Assembly: GCA_021850545.1 (NCBI GenBank)
Contig: JAJZLU010000002.1
Coordinates: forward strand, 1 to 64,000
DNA from: Thermoplasmata archaeon
GTDB taxonomy: Archaea; Thermoplasmatota; Thermoplasmata; Thermoplasmatales; Thermoplasmataceae
Length of the DNA stretch: 64,000 nt
Direction: 5' to 3'
The first letter of the stretch is position 1, and each line of letters opens with the position of its first letter. A program made the translations under genes and the position numbers. This document shows, in pieces, positions 27,240 through 36,320 of this stretch. The notes under the pieces were generated by a model. The model ran no database searches, was not told the origin of the DNA, and saw only the letters and a program-made list of their open reading frames with translations.

Positions 27240-27372
27240 AGAAGTGGTTCATCATATAAATTCGTTGGCAAGAATTTATCACTCCCGCCATATGTGATGT
27301 GACTTGCCATAGACGGTCAGAAGTTATCTCGAATTAATACTGGCTGTAAAATTATAAATAACTTGAAACTGT

Positions 27373-27963
27373 GTGGTGATATTGATACTAGAATCATTTC
27401 TCATTAGTTCGGCTTCAAATCCTCCCCCGGGCATAAATGCCTTCCCATCAGGGGGATCTGTGCAGAGCCTCTATGCCCTATTTATTTTCCTGGCAATCAT
27501 AGTAACCCTGAGAATATACAGGGGAATAAATGGAAGGGTCTACAGCACCTACAGGGTAATGAGGGTGCCAGTTGTTTATGTTCTGCTGACTCTTTTCACA
27601 ATTCTCGCTGTGGGAACTTTCTACCCCATACTCGTTGCCACATTGGTCCTGATTCCTGCTGGGTTGCTCCTTGGATACAGGTTTGGCACAAAGGTCAAGT
27701 TCTTTAGCAGGAATGGCAGGCTTTATTATGCCAGGTCACCGGCCATATTGATCGTGTGGCTTGTCTCATTCATCGGGAGGCTGATCGTTGAGGTAACAAT
27801 TCCGCCGACACTGACCGTGGACTTCGTAATTGATGTTGTCCTCTGCGCAACAACAGGCCTGCTTATAGGGGAGGCCATGAACATAGTGCGCAAGAGGAAG
27901 GAATACGTGGAGCCCCAGAGCAGTGAGTCAACCCAGGATGACAGTTTCAGGATCAATATATGA
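27373..27963 (+). CDS. Integral membrane protein, possibly CcdC/DUF1453-like
   Basis: 196 aa with a GTG start. Five hydrophobic segments are visible (~35-52, 68-88, 90-107, 128-146, 155-175). The conserved-looking core YRGINGRVYSTYRVMRVPVV...LVLIPAGLLLGYRFG and FFSRNGRLYYARSPAILIVWL resembles the CcdC/DUF1453 family, whose function is uncertain. A charged C-terminal tail is cytoplasmic. It lies ~95 bp before the ClC gene on the same strand; co-transcription is possible but not shown. Confidence 0.65.
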   Translation: MVILILESFLISSASNPPPGINAFPSGGSVQSLYALFIFLAIIVTLRIYRGINGRVYSTYRVMRVPVVYVLLTLFTILAVGTFYPILVATLVLIPAGLLLGYRFGTKVKFFSRNGRLYYARSPAILIVWLVSFIGRLIVEVTIPPTLTVDFVIDVVLCATTGLLIGEAMNIVRKRKEYVEPQSSESTQDDSFRINI

Positions 27964-28058
27964 TTGCACTATTCTGTATTGGCAGAATGAAGCTGGTGTT
28001 TATCACTAATATATCTTTCTGAATAATTTTTAGTATGTTGAAATAATAATCAATAGAG

Positions 28059-29612
28059 TTGCCTCAAGAATTTGAGCCTGAGGGCCTATGGTCAGGAAAA
28101 GCTTTTGCCGATTGGGAAAAGGATGCCTTCAAATTCTTCAAGCTCTGGGGCCCATTGCTGCTTGTTTCAGGAGTTGCTGGAGGAATTGGCGCGGTCTTCT
28201 TCAGGGAACTTATAATTCTAAATGAAGCCCTTTTCAAGGGAGTGCTGCTTGCACACGGGGTTCCGATAGTATTCCTCCCTGTGCTGGGAGCACTCATAGT
28301 GGGGCCGATTATCTACAAATACGCAAGTGAGGCATGGGGGCATGGCGTCCCCGAAGTAATGGAAGCACTGAGGTCCAGAGGCGGAAAGATAAGGACGAGA
28401 GTGGCCATAGTAAAGATCCTTGCATCCTCTGTTACTATAGGATCTGGGGGCAGTGCAGGCAGGGAAGGGCCAATCGCGCAGATCGGCGCCTCAATATCGT
28501 CCGTGGTTGGCCAGCTCTTCCACCTGGACCAGAGATCGCTGAAGTTGATGGTCATGGCTGGGGCATCCGCAGGAATAAGCGGAACCTTCAAGGCTCCAAT
28601 CGGGGGAGCACTTTTTGGCCTCGAAGTCCTGAATGGAGAGATTAGGACAACTGATCTCATAGTGATGGCGCTGGCGTCAATTGTAGGGTACATCGTATCT
28701 GTTGCAATACTCGGCCCGGCTTCGATTTTCACCGCACAGGACATAGTTTTCCAGGACATAGACATGCCATTCTATGCCCTTCTAGGCGTAGTGGGCGGCT
28801 TTGCCTCCTACATATGGACAAGAGGGCTATATGGCGTGGAAGACCTCTTTGCAAGGTTCAAGGTACAGAGAAAGTGGTACTCACCGTTCCTGGGGGCATG
28901 GGTGGTGGGAGGGATTGGCCTTTTCTTCCCACAGACACTTTTCCTTGGTTACCATTACATAAATGAGTTCTTTGCAGGAAAGTTTGCGCTGGAATACACG
29001 GGGAGCCTGGTGATTTTCTTCCTTCTGCTCTTTCTCGCCAAGATGGGCACGTCAGCTTTCACCATTGGCTCAGGCGGAAGCGGGGGCGTATTTTCACCTT
29101 CCCTATTCATGGGAGCAATGCTGGGGGCTATTTTTGGAATCGGTGTTGATGCCATGTTCCCTTCCATATCTGTTGGATACCAGTCTTTTGCGCTTGTAGG
29201 CATGGCTGTCATTTTCGCGGGTTCTGCCAAGGCCCCCCTTATGTCAACAATCATTGTTGCGGAAATGTCAAGAAATTTCACCCTTCTGCCTGCACTCTTC
29301 GTCGCTTCAATAATCAGCTACCTTATTGCGGGGCCAGGCTCGATTTACTGGTTTAAGGTCCAGCGGACTGTAGGCCAGAATATACCAGACAAGTACCTTA
29401 CGACCCCGCAAATGCCAGCCATGGCACTGCTCGCCTACAAGGCCATTAAGGCATCTAAGAAGGAGAAACAGTCTAAAGCGGAAGAAAAAATCAGGCAGAT
29501 CAGGGAGGGGGCTACTGGATCAGGGCCGGAACCAAAACCATCAGTGCCAGATCTTCCCGAAAAGGAAAAGGCAAGCACGCAAGATGAAAGCGGCAAAAAT
29601 AAAGGATCCTGA
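28059..29612 (+). CDS. ClC-family chloride channel / H+-Cl- antiporter
   Basis: 517 aa with a TTG start. The selectivity-filter motifs are clear: GHGVPEVMEALRSRGG (compare GSGIP...), GSGGSAGREGPIAQIGAS (gating Glu E137) and GSGGSGGVFSPSLFMGA. About ten or more membrane segments are present. No CBS domains follow; instead there is a ~70-residue Lys/Glu/Pro-rich cytoplasmic tail. ClC proteins exchange chloride for protons, which in an acidophile could serve acid resistance (inference). The coding end lies 5 bp from the end of the convergent 29618 gene. Confidence 0.92.
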   Translation: MPQEFEPEGLWSGKAFADWEKDAFKFFKLWGPLLLVSGVAGGIGAVFFRELIILNEALFKGVLLAHGVPIVFLPVLGALIVGPIIYKYASEAWGHGVPEVMEALRSRGGKIRTRVAIVKILASSVTIGSGGSAGREGPIAQIGASISSVVGQLFHLDQRSLKLMVMAGASAGISGTFKAPIGGALFGLEVLNGEIRTTDLIVMALASIVGYIVSVAILGPASIFTAQDIVFQDIDMPFYALLGVVGGFASYIWTRGLYGVEDLFARFKVQRKWYSPFLGAWVVGGIGLFFPQTLFLGYHYINEFFAGKFALEYTGSLVIFFLLLFLAKMGTSAFTIGSGGSGGVFSPSLFMGAMLGAIFGIGVDAMFPSISVGYQSFALVGMAVIFAGSAKAPLMSTIIVAEMSRNFTLLPALFVASIISYLIAGPGSIYWFKVQRTVGQNIPDKYLTTPQMPAMALLAYKAIKASKKEKQSKAEEKIRQIREGATGSGPEPKPSVPDLPEKEKASTQDESGKNKGS

Positions 29613-29617
29613 AGACC

Positions 29618-30847
29618 TTAGAATTTCAGAGTCGCAGGATATGTTCCTTCCTTGGACGATTCCCACTGCAGCGATCCCCGCACGAGCGAAAGTGTGTTTG
29701 CGCCCTCCTCCATTGACAGCATCAAGTGGTTTCCATCCAGCATAATTCCAAGATCTCCACTGTTCAGGACTTCAAGGAGAACATCGTCACCCCTGTGGAT
29801 TTCAGTGTAGGACACTTCTCCCTTATGTGTCCTGAACTTGGCTTTTGTCCAATAGAGGTGCGAAAATGTTGTTGTGCCTGTGAATATCCTGAAGTAAAAA
29901 TCCAGGTCCTCAGACATTTCTCCACTGGCCCTGAAATCCTCTATCATTCTCAGGTATTCCCGGTCGATCTCCTCTGCTTCCCTGTCTCCGATCACGTTGC
30001 CTACGTATACAAGGTTGGCAGTGTAGTAACTTCCCTTTTTCAGTTTCCTTAGGCTGATGAAACCATGCCTGTCGACATGCACAATGATCCTGCCGTTTCG
30101 TGAGTATGCTTTGCGTATGGCCTCTGCCATCTGTTCAGGGGATTTCCACCTGATTCCAAAGTTATCTGGATATTTCCAGTTAAACCATTCCGGGAGGGAT
30201 TCCATTGTTATCTTTGCGTACTCAGAGTAGATCGCCTTGTGCCTCTCATTCCAGTAATCCCTTGCCAGGAACGATTGCGGAAGTTCCCTGAACCTCCCAA
30301 GGTCTAATGAGGATTCGCCAAAAATGAATTTGCTGATTGAAGCGTCATACCTGACTGCCCATTGCCCTGGCCCTACAAGGATTATATGGTCATCAAGCAA
30401 CAGGAACCCAAGCACCGAAGCCGTTACCAGGTCATAGATGAGCCTCTTTGCCTCCACTAGTGCAAGCCTTATGCCTTGTTCCTCGAACTTTATTCTTACA
30501 GCCTCTAGCTGTTCAAGAGCATCTTCTTCCCATTGGTCTGCAGGGGCCATTGTGATGAATCTGGCCTCTATAATGGGCATTTCACCCTGTGATATGAGAA
30601 GGGAGTTGAGCTTCAAGACCTCCCGGATGAAGAGATCTAGCTTTTTCTCTGAAATGCTGGCCTCCCCATCACATTCGCAGAATATGTATCCCTTGCTGCT
30701 CCTAATGAACACGTCATGGTATATTCCTAGAGTTTCGAGCCTTGGCACCACATCCTCGCCTCTTGCAAGGCATAAAGCTGCATATGCGAGTTCCAGAAGC
30801 GGCCCTTCAACAGTCAGATGCCCCTCCAGGTGGTCATAATCACCCAT
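29618..30847 (-). CDS. Hypothetical protein, 409 aa
   Basis: Not recognised. A soluble alpha/beta protein without signal peptide or membrane helix. Visible segments include LLELAYAALCLARGEDVVPRL, EARFITMAPADQWEEDALE and LLLDDHIILVGPGQWAVRY (~153-171), then a second half with WFNWKYPDNFGIRWKSPEQM and GRIIVHVDRHGFISLRKLKKG. Its many aromatic residues, without clear catalytic motifs, point to a conserved lineage-specific protein. An A/T-rich element about 25 bp before ATG 30847 fits a leaderless transcript. Confidence 0.65.
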   Translation of the reverse strand: MGDYDHLEGHLTVEGPLLELAYAALCLARGEDVVPRLETLGIYHDVFIRSSKGYIFCECDGEASISEKKLDLFIREVLKLNSLLISQGEMPIIEARFITMAPADQWEEDALEQLEAVRIKFEEQGIRLALVEAKRLIYDLVTASVLGFLLLDDHIILVGPGQWAVRYDASISKFIFGESSLDLGRFRELPQSFLARDYWNERHKAIYSEYAKITMESLPEWFNWKYPDNFGIRWKSPEQMAEAIRKAYSRNGRIIVHVDRHGFISLRKLKKGSYYTANLVYVGNVIGDREAEEIDREYLRMIEDFRASGEMSEDLDFYFRIFTGTTTFSHLYWTKAKFRTHKGEVSYTEIHRGDDVLLEVLNSGDLGIMLDGNHLMLSMEEGANTLSLVRGSLQWESSKEGTYPATLKF

Positions 30848-30976
30848 GTTTTTTCTAGGCAGTTATTTTATTTAATCTTTTTCAGGGAATCGCTCCTTTC
30901 AGCTGCATAGAATATTGACTTTGAACGAAAATTTCACAAAGCTCTCTTAGATATATTTCTGCCAAGAGTGTCAAGA

Positions 30977-32386
30977 ATGTTTGATTTAGTGCTGCAAAAT
31001 GCCAGGATCTTCGGAAACGCAGATGCGGATACAGTTGCTGTTCACCATGGCAGGATTGCGCATGTGGGCAGGGAGAAGAGAATAGAGTCCCGCAACACCA
31101 TAGATCTGCATGGCCTCACAGTCATGCCCGGATTCATTGATTCCCATACCCACCTGCAGAATCTCGGGCTGTCAATGATCAGGTTGGACCTTTCCCAAAC
31201 GTCGACAAGGGAAGATGCCCTGGACAGGATAAGGGATTACACCCAGAAATCAAAGGCGAAGGTAATAGTTGGTTATGGGTGGGATGAAACTGCCTGGGGT
31301 GAAAGAGACTACCTGACTGACAAGGAACTGGATTTCACGGAGCGACCCATTATGCTTTACCGAAAAGATATGCATATGGCGGTCCTGAACAGCAGGGCGA
31401 TGGGCATTTGCGGGGTGTCAAAGAAAGGAGGAGCCTTCAGTGAAGAATCCCTTAGAAAAATTCAATGGCTCTCAAAACCAGAGGACTCCGAGGCCCTGGA
31501 AGCCATTATGCTTGCAGGAAACAGGGCCGCTTCAGAAGGAATCACAGGTGCCAGGGACATAATGGAATTCAATACAATGGGGGCATTGAATAGGATGAAT
31601 TTCCCGGTAAGGGTTTTCGGAGCACTATATGACAGGGAATACAGCGGCCATGATCTATCTGCATCTTCCTGGTGGGGGATTAAAACATTCCTTGACGGAT
31701 CTATCGGGTCCAGAAGCGCGGCCCACGAAGGCTGGGAAAGAGAAAACCTGAAATTCAGCGATGAGGGCCTGAAAGAACATCTTGAAGGATTCTGGAGAAC
31801 CGGAATGCCTGTTGCAATGCATGCCATCGGGGAAGTTGCCGTGTCACAGGCAGTAGATGCACTCTCTGGGCAAAAAGGGCAGATGAGGAACAGCATTGAA
31901 CATTTCGAACTCGTTAATCCTGATATTCTGGGAAAGGTCAGGGGATCAACCGTGCTTTCAAGCCAGCCAAATTTCCTTCAATGGTCCGGCAAGGGGGGCC
32001 TGTATGAAAACAGCCTGGGCCAGGAATGGTTTGGCAAAGACAACCCATTCAGGATCATACTTGACGCAGGGAAGAACCTTGCCTTCGGATCAGACTGCAT
32101 GCCAATCGGGCCAAATTATGGCATAGGGCTTGCTGTGAATTCGCCGCACCCAAAGCAGAAGATCAGCCTCCATGAGGCAGTGAGAGCATATACTGAGGGT
32201 GGAGCCTTCCTGTTGAACATGGAATGCTGCCTTGGGAGGATTGAGCCTGGATACTTTGCCGACATGGTGATCCAGGGCGAGGGCTATGAAAGCGGCCAGA
32301 AGCACATTGGGGAGAAAAAACCTCTTGCAACCATCAAGGAAGGGGTTTTCACTCACAGGACTGAGGAATTCATTTCACATTCATGA
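30977..32386 (+). CDS. Amidohydrolase of the YtcJ-like family
   Basis: ~469 aa from ATG 30977; a GTG at 30968 gives three more residues. A TATA-like GATATATTTC centred near 30953 points to ATG 30977 as a leaderless start. The first metal site is GFIDSHTHL, the second region AMHAIGEVAVSQAVDAL and the catalytic Asp in FGSDCMPIGPNYGI. This set matches Amidohydro_3 (YtcJ) proteins, which hydrolyse C-N bonds in an unspecified substrate. The C-terminus ends in the usual beta-sandwich (GYFADMVIQGEGYES). It is probably cytoplasmic and monocistronic. Confidence 0.88.
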   Translation: MFDLVLQNARIFGNADADTVAVHHGRIAHVGREKRIESRNTIDLHGLTVMPGFIDSHTHLQNLGLSMIRLDLSQTSTREDALDRIRDYTQKSKAKVIVGYGWDETAWGERDYLTDKELDFTERPIMLYRKDMHMAVLNSRAMGICGVSKKGGAFSEESLRKIQWLSKPEDSEALEAIMLAGNRAASEGITGARDIMEFNTMGALNRMNFPVRVFGALYDREYSGHDLSASSWWGIKTFLDGSIGSRSAAHEGWERENLKFSDEGLKEHLEGFWRTGMPVAMHAIGEVAVSQAVDALSGQKGQMRNSIEHFELVNPDILGKVRGSTVLSSQPNFLQWSGKGGLYENSLGQEWFGKDNPFRIILDAGKNLAFGSDCMPIGPNYGIGLAVNSPHPKQKISLHEAVRAYTEGGAFLLNMECCLGRIEPGYFADMVIQGEGYESGQKHIGEKKPLATIKEGVFTHRTEEFISHS

Positions 32387-32435
32387 TGGGGCGCGTATCA
32401 ATTCAACTGGTGCATAGTATATATAGTGCATTCCA

Positions 32436-33056
32436 ATGTTTACTTCTGGAGTGTATAGGATAATGCCAATCAACAGCCTGAATATGTATTCTGCCAGCGG
32501 CCACTTTGATGACAGGCTAGCAAAAAAGCCAGCAGGCATGAAGAAACCTCTTTCCCCTGATGCAGAAAATGAGCCTGAGTATTTCCTCAGCTTAGACAGG
32601 AAGATGGATTACGATAAGATCTTCAATGTTGTAAAGAGCACGGTAAGATATGCCACAGGCAAGGAGCGGGCAGGCCTTGGCCTCGCACTTTCGGATCTTC
32701 CTGCAACCCTCGGGGCATTCTGGCAGGTTGGGGGCAACTACATAGTCATGAACCAGGTTCTCATCGATGCCATGTCCAGGCTCACAGATTCGGCAAGGGA
32801 ATTCAACTCATTCATTTACATGATCCTCACGCACGAGTATCTGCACTCACTGGGATACATCGATGAAATGGAAGCCCGGAAGAAAACCGCTGAAGTCGCA
32901 TTGAAATCATTTGGGCGGAACCATCCTGCATTCACCATGAGCAACGGCGACCTCTGGACCCTTTATCCACAGCTCAGGGCACTTGAGGGCGGGACAGGCC
33001 AGAATATCAGGATAATAGGGAATTTTGACAGTTCCTCAACATCCTACATTGCATGA
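32436..33056 (+). CDS. Putative small zinc metallopeptidase (metzincin-like HExxHxxGxxD)
   Basis: 206 aa. The sequence HEYLHSLGYID (H133, E134, H137, G140, D143) matches the metzincin zinc signature HExxHxxGxxH/D, and a Met about 25 residues downstream (PAFTMSNGD, M168) could be the Met-turn. A helix before it (NSFIYMILTHEYLHSLG) is placed as the active-site helix should be. There is no signal peptide, so it may act in the cytoplasm. TATA-like GTATATATAG (32417-32426) favours the internal ATG 32463 (MPINSLNMYS) as start. No known family is recognised; peptidase activity is inferred from the motif. Confidence 0.65.
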   Translation: MFTSGVYRIMPINSLNMYSASGHFDDRLAKKPAGMKKPLSPDAENEPEYFLSLDRKMDYDKIFNVVKSTVRYATGKERAGLGLALSDLPATLGAFWQVGGNYIVMNQVLIDAMSRLTDSAREFNSFIYMILTHEYLHSLGYIDEMEARKKTAEVALKSFGRNHPAFTMSNGDLWTLYPQLRALEGGTGQNIRIIGNFDSSSTSYIA

Positions 33057-33110
33057 TTGAAAAAACCTATGATAGGAATATGATAAAAAATTGTGGATTG
33101 CTCCGATCTA

Positions 33111-34055
33111 TTAATCGGAAGCGAGATTCTCCAGCAGTTCCACATAGTGGATGTCAATTTTCCAGTCCTTGAATTCCTTGTTGGCGTTGTAGAGAACATT
33201 AAAGAACTCAGGCATTACCATCTCCGGGACTACAGTGGCTATGGAAAACGTGTTTCCAATTAGCTTCTGCTCAACTCCCAGAGTTACTATGGCGCTTGCA
33301 GAGGCCTGGTTTATGAAGTACTGCACGAGAGGGTTGGAGAAAGCGGTTTCATAGATCCTGTCCTCCTTGGAGATTTCATTGATCCAGTCCTCTTTGCCCC
33401 TGAGAAGGGAAGTCTTGTCGTAGTAAACGGCCCTTATTTCATCCTCCAGGAGGTACTTCAATTCACGGATCCAGCTTACTCCAAGGTTTTTCAGCACTGG
33501 GTCATTGGCTATCTTCATGAATGAAGGGGGAACCGTGGTGTCGATCTCCACATATTTCAGCGGGATTGCCGCGGAGATCTCCCTGAACGTTGACACGAGC
33601 CCGGAGCTCTTTCCCAGGAACCTTATGGCAAACCTAGAGAAGCTGATCATTTTTTCCTTTAGCACACTTCCCACAACGTGTTCGTCAACCGAATGGAACC
33701 TCATGTAAATGTAGTAATACCCACCGTTGAAAATCACTCCGTCAATAATAACTGACGGTACCTTGTTCAGTGCCCTGAACGCGTCGAGGAAGGCTGTTCC
33801 CTTGAGGTCCATGTTGAACATAACCGAATCTGATGTTATCTGCACATCGTACTCTTTCAGGGCTCTGTGGACTTCCTCTTCATCAAGGCCTTCATTTTCA
33901 AAGTTGAAGATTGCAAAACCGCCATCCTTGGTAACCCTAATCCTCAAAATGGAGGTAATCCCGTTTTCTAGGAGAAATTCCTCAACCCTGGAGCTTGCCG
34001 CAAATGAAAAGATGCACTGCCTGTCAAGTATACTGCTTATTTCCTTGATTATCAT
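33111..34055 (-). CDS. Hypothetical protein, 314 aa
   Basis: Not recognised. A soluble alpha/beta protein whose N-terminal ~75 residues (LRIRVTKDGGFAIFNFENEG) and next ~75 (SVIIDGVIFNGGYYYIYMRF) look like two small sandwich-like modules, as in archaeal regulators with N-terminal sensor domains. No helix-turn-helix is obvious at the C-terminus, so a regulatory role is only a suggestion. TATA-like AATATATT lies about 28 bp before ATG 34055. It is monocistronic, tail to tail with the metzincin-like gene. Confidence 0.6.
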   Translation of the reverse strand: MIIKEISSILDRQCIFSFAASSRVEEFLLENGITSILRIRVTKDGGFAIFNFENEGLDEEEVHRALKEYDVQITSDSVMFNMDLKGTAFLDAFRALNKVPSVIIDGVIFNGGYYYIYMRFHSVDEHVVGSVLKEKMISFSRFAIRFLGKSSGLVSTFREISAAIPLKYVEIDTTVPPSFMKIANDPVLKNLGVSWIRELKYLLEDEIRAVYYDKTSLLRGKEDWINEISKEDRIYETAFSNPLVQYFINQASASAIVTLGVEQKLIGNTFSIATVVPEMVMPEFFNVLYNANKEFKDWKIDIHYVELLENLASD

Positions 34056-34111
34056 AATTAAGGAAAGTATGTTGAGTTGAATATATTTGTGGGAAAGAAC
34101 TTAGTTCAGGA

Positions 34112-35017
34112 TCATGCCTTCGGGTTCCTTGTCATTTCCCTTATTGCCTTCCACTGATCCTCGCTGAGCCCGGAAAGGAAACCGAACTGGGCAGCATTGG
34201 CAATAGATTCTCCCCCGTCTATTACAACCGCTTCACCATTTATGAATGAGGCTCCGTCACTCATAAGGAAAGTTGCAAGGTCCGTCAGCTCTTCATGCGT
34301 CCCGAACCTCTTGAAAGGAATCCTTTCCAGCATTCTGTCAGATAGGTCTTTCGTGGGCGCAAGCCGGCTCCATGCCCCATCCGTGGGAAAAGCTCCCGGT
34401 GCTATTGCAACGTGCCTGATCCCGTATTTAGCCCACTCAGCTGCAAGTGATTTGGTAAGGGCAAGGACCCCTGCCTTTGCCGCAGCCGAGGGTGCAACAT
34501 AGGCAGAACCCGTGGTTGCGTATGTTGTGACAATGTTGAGGACAGTCGCCCCTTTCTTCCTTGCAATCCATCTCTTTCCTAGTTCAAGGGTGCAATAGAA
34601 TGTGCCATGGAGAACAATGTCAAGAATGCTGTCCACGGCGTTAGGGGACAGGTATTCCAACGGGCTTATGAAATTCCCTGCAGCGTTGTTTACAAGGGCA
34701 TTTATCTCACCAATTTCATTCTCTATTGCATCAGCGGCGTTGTGTATTTCGTCAGGATTTCTCACATCAGCAACATGATACGTTGCCTTGATTCCCGCCT
34801 TCCTGAGCTCATCAACTGTTCCGGACAGCCTCCTTTCATTTCTGCTCATGATGCCTATGGAAGCTCCAAGGGTCCCAAACTTGAAGGCCATTGACCTGCC
34901 AAGGCCGGTTGCCCCACCTGTAATCAGTATGTTTCTGTCTTTAAGCAAATCCGGTGAAAACACATGGGGATAAGGGGCGGCAGCCTTAATGAACTTATTT
35001 AAGTGGCATTCTGCCAA
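34112..35017 (-). CDS. Short-chain dehydrogenase, 2,4-dienoyl-CoA reductase-like
   Basis: 301 aa. The Rossmann motif ILITGGATGLG (~30-40), VNNAAGNF (~109-116) and the C-terminal INGEAVVIDGG are typical SDR features. The usual YxxxK site is changed: the segment reads YVAPSAAAKAGVLALTKS, with Lys kept but Ser where the classical Tyr is expected, as in 2,4-dienoyl-CoA reductases. Together with PGAFPTDGAWSRL this points to an NADP(H)-dependent enoyl reductase of fatty-acyl or isoprenoid-like substrates. Its start overlaps the MFS gene end by 23 bp, so the two are an operon. Confidence 0.83.
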   Translation of the reverse strand: MAECHLNKFIKAAAPYPHVFSPDLLKDRNILITGGATGLGRSMAFKFGTLGASIGIMSRNERRLSGTVDELRKAGIKATYHVADVRNPDEIHNAADAIENEIGEINALVNNAAGNFISPLEYLSPNAVDSILDIVLHGTFYCTLELGKRWIARKKGATVLNIVTTYATTGSAYVAPSAAAKAGVLALTKSLAAEWAKYGIRHVAIAPGAFPTDGAWSRLAPTKDLSDRMLERIPFKRFGTHEELTDLATFLMSDGASFINGEAVVIDGGESIANAAQFGFLSGLSEDQWKAIREMTRNPKA

Positions 35018-36173
35018 AATTCTCCTGGTTCTCCATCATGGACATAAGCTTCGGGGTGAAAATGAACAGGATAAGGGCCACAAGCATGAGCACTGATCCG
35101 AGGAACATCCACATGATGCTGAATTTTCCACCCGTAACATCGATGATGAAGCCAGAAAGGGGGGTTCCAATTATGGACCCTAGGCTAATGATCATCATGC
35201 TTGTTCCGCTGTATGTCCCCACGTTTCCCCTGGGTGCAATTTCAGATATAAGCGTGACATAATTGCTGTTCCATGCAACTGCAGTGAAGCCTATGGTTAC
35301 AGCCATAATTCCCACAGCGTACAAGGAGGTGCCAACGTTGGGAAAAATGAGCAGTGTCATCCCGGCCAGTGCCATTATAAAAGTGTAATTTCTGATTCTG
35401 TGGCCACCGAACAGCCTCATTGAAAATGATGGCCACATGATCCTCCCCAGGACAGAGCCCAGAAGAAGAACGATGAACAGGCTCTCGGCAATTAGGACCT
35501 GGTAGTTAATGCTGGTAACATACAGGACAAAATAGGTGAAGACAGACTGCTGCCCCCAGGAGAGGAAAGCAGTAACTGCGCTGATCAGGAGAACCCTCCT
35601 GTCCCTGAATACCATTTTTACTGTGCCCTTTGTCTTTTCCCTGCTTGGCCTTTCAAAATCACCGGGTTTCTCCCCTCTTGTCAGGATGGCGATGGCAGCA
35701 GTTATGAAGAACAGGAAAAGAAAAGCGAACCTCAGGGAGTAATGGAGGGCAAGTAGGGGGAGGGCTATTGCTGCAAGGATAGTTCCAATTGGAACGCCGC
35801 TCTGTTTATATCCCATTGGGGATGAGTGTTGCGGGTAAAAGCGGTCCATGATTGTGCTGTTTGTGGCAGGCGTGACCATCCCATATCCGGCGCCTATAAG
35901 ATAATATGCAGCTATGAGAATGACATAGGACTGTGCAAAATATGCGAGAAATGACCCAAGGGCCAGTATTCCATATGAGATCTTCAATGTCCGCATTGGT
36001 CCCAGGGAATCCACAATAAGGCCTGAGAGGAATGAGATGCTCATTGAACCAATAAATACGGCGCTAGTTATGAGCCCCACAGAAGCTTCGTTCAGGAGAA
36101 AACCAGACTTAATGAAATGGGAAAGTGGTGCATACGAGGAATTTGTAAAGTTCCCCATGATCTGAAGGATCAC
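34995..36173 (-). CDS. Major facilitator superfamily transporter
   Basis: 392 aa from a GTG start. About 11-12 hydrophobic segments are present, with the MFS loop motif reading GLIVDSLGPMRTLKISYG (~56-73). It probably exports or imports a small metabolite. The start is doubtful: the frame stays open upstream and encodes NNTLFLAEI, which would complete the first membrane helix, but no ATG/GTG/TTG is available before a stop. An ATA codon at 36204-36206 would give a natural MRNNTLFL terminus. It overlaps the downstream SDR gene by 23 bp. Confidence 0.83.
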   Translation of the reverse strand: MILQIMGNFTNSSYAPLSHFIKSGFLLNEASVGLITSAVFIGSMSISFLSGLIVDSLGPMRTLKISYGILALGSFLAYFAQSYVILIAAYYLIGAGYGMVTPATNSTIMDRFYPQHSSPMGYKQSGVPIGTILAAIALPLLALHYSLRFAFLFLFFITAAIAILTRGEKPGDFERPSREKTKGTVKMVFRDRRVLLISAVTAFLSWGQQSVFTYFVLYVTSINYQVLIAESLFIVLLLGSVLGRIMWPSFSMRLFGGHRIRNYTFIMALAGMTLLIFPNVGTSLYAVGIMAVTIGFTAVAWNSNYVTLISEIAPRGNVGTYSGTSMMIISLGSIIGTPLSGFIIDVTGGKFSIMWMFLGSVLMLVALILFIFTPKLMSMMENQENFGRMPLK

Positions 36174-36320
36174 TATCTCAGCGAGGAACAGGGTATTATT
36201 CCTTATTTTTTTGGAGCCTGCCGTTTGTGGGTATTATGGCAAAGTGCATAAATGTAAACCTTTCCCAACCATCAAGCGAGCTTTGTCCAGGGGCACATGA
36301 GCTGGGAAAATCCTGCATCA

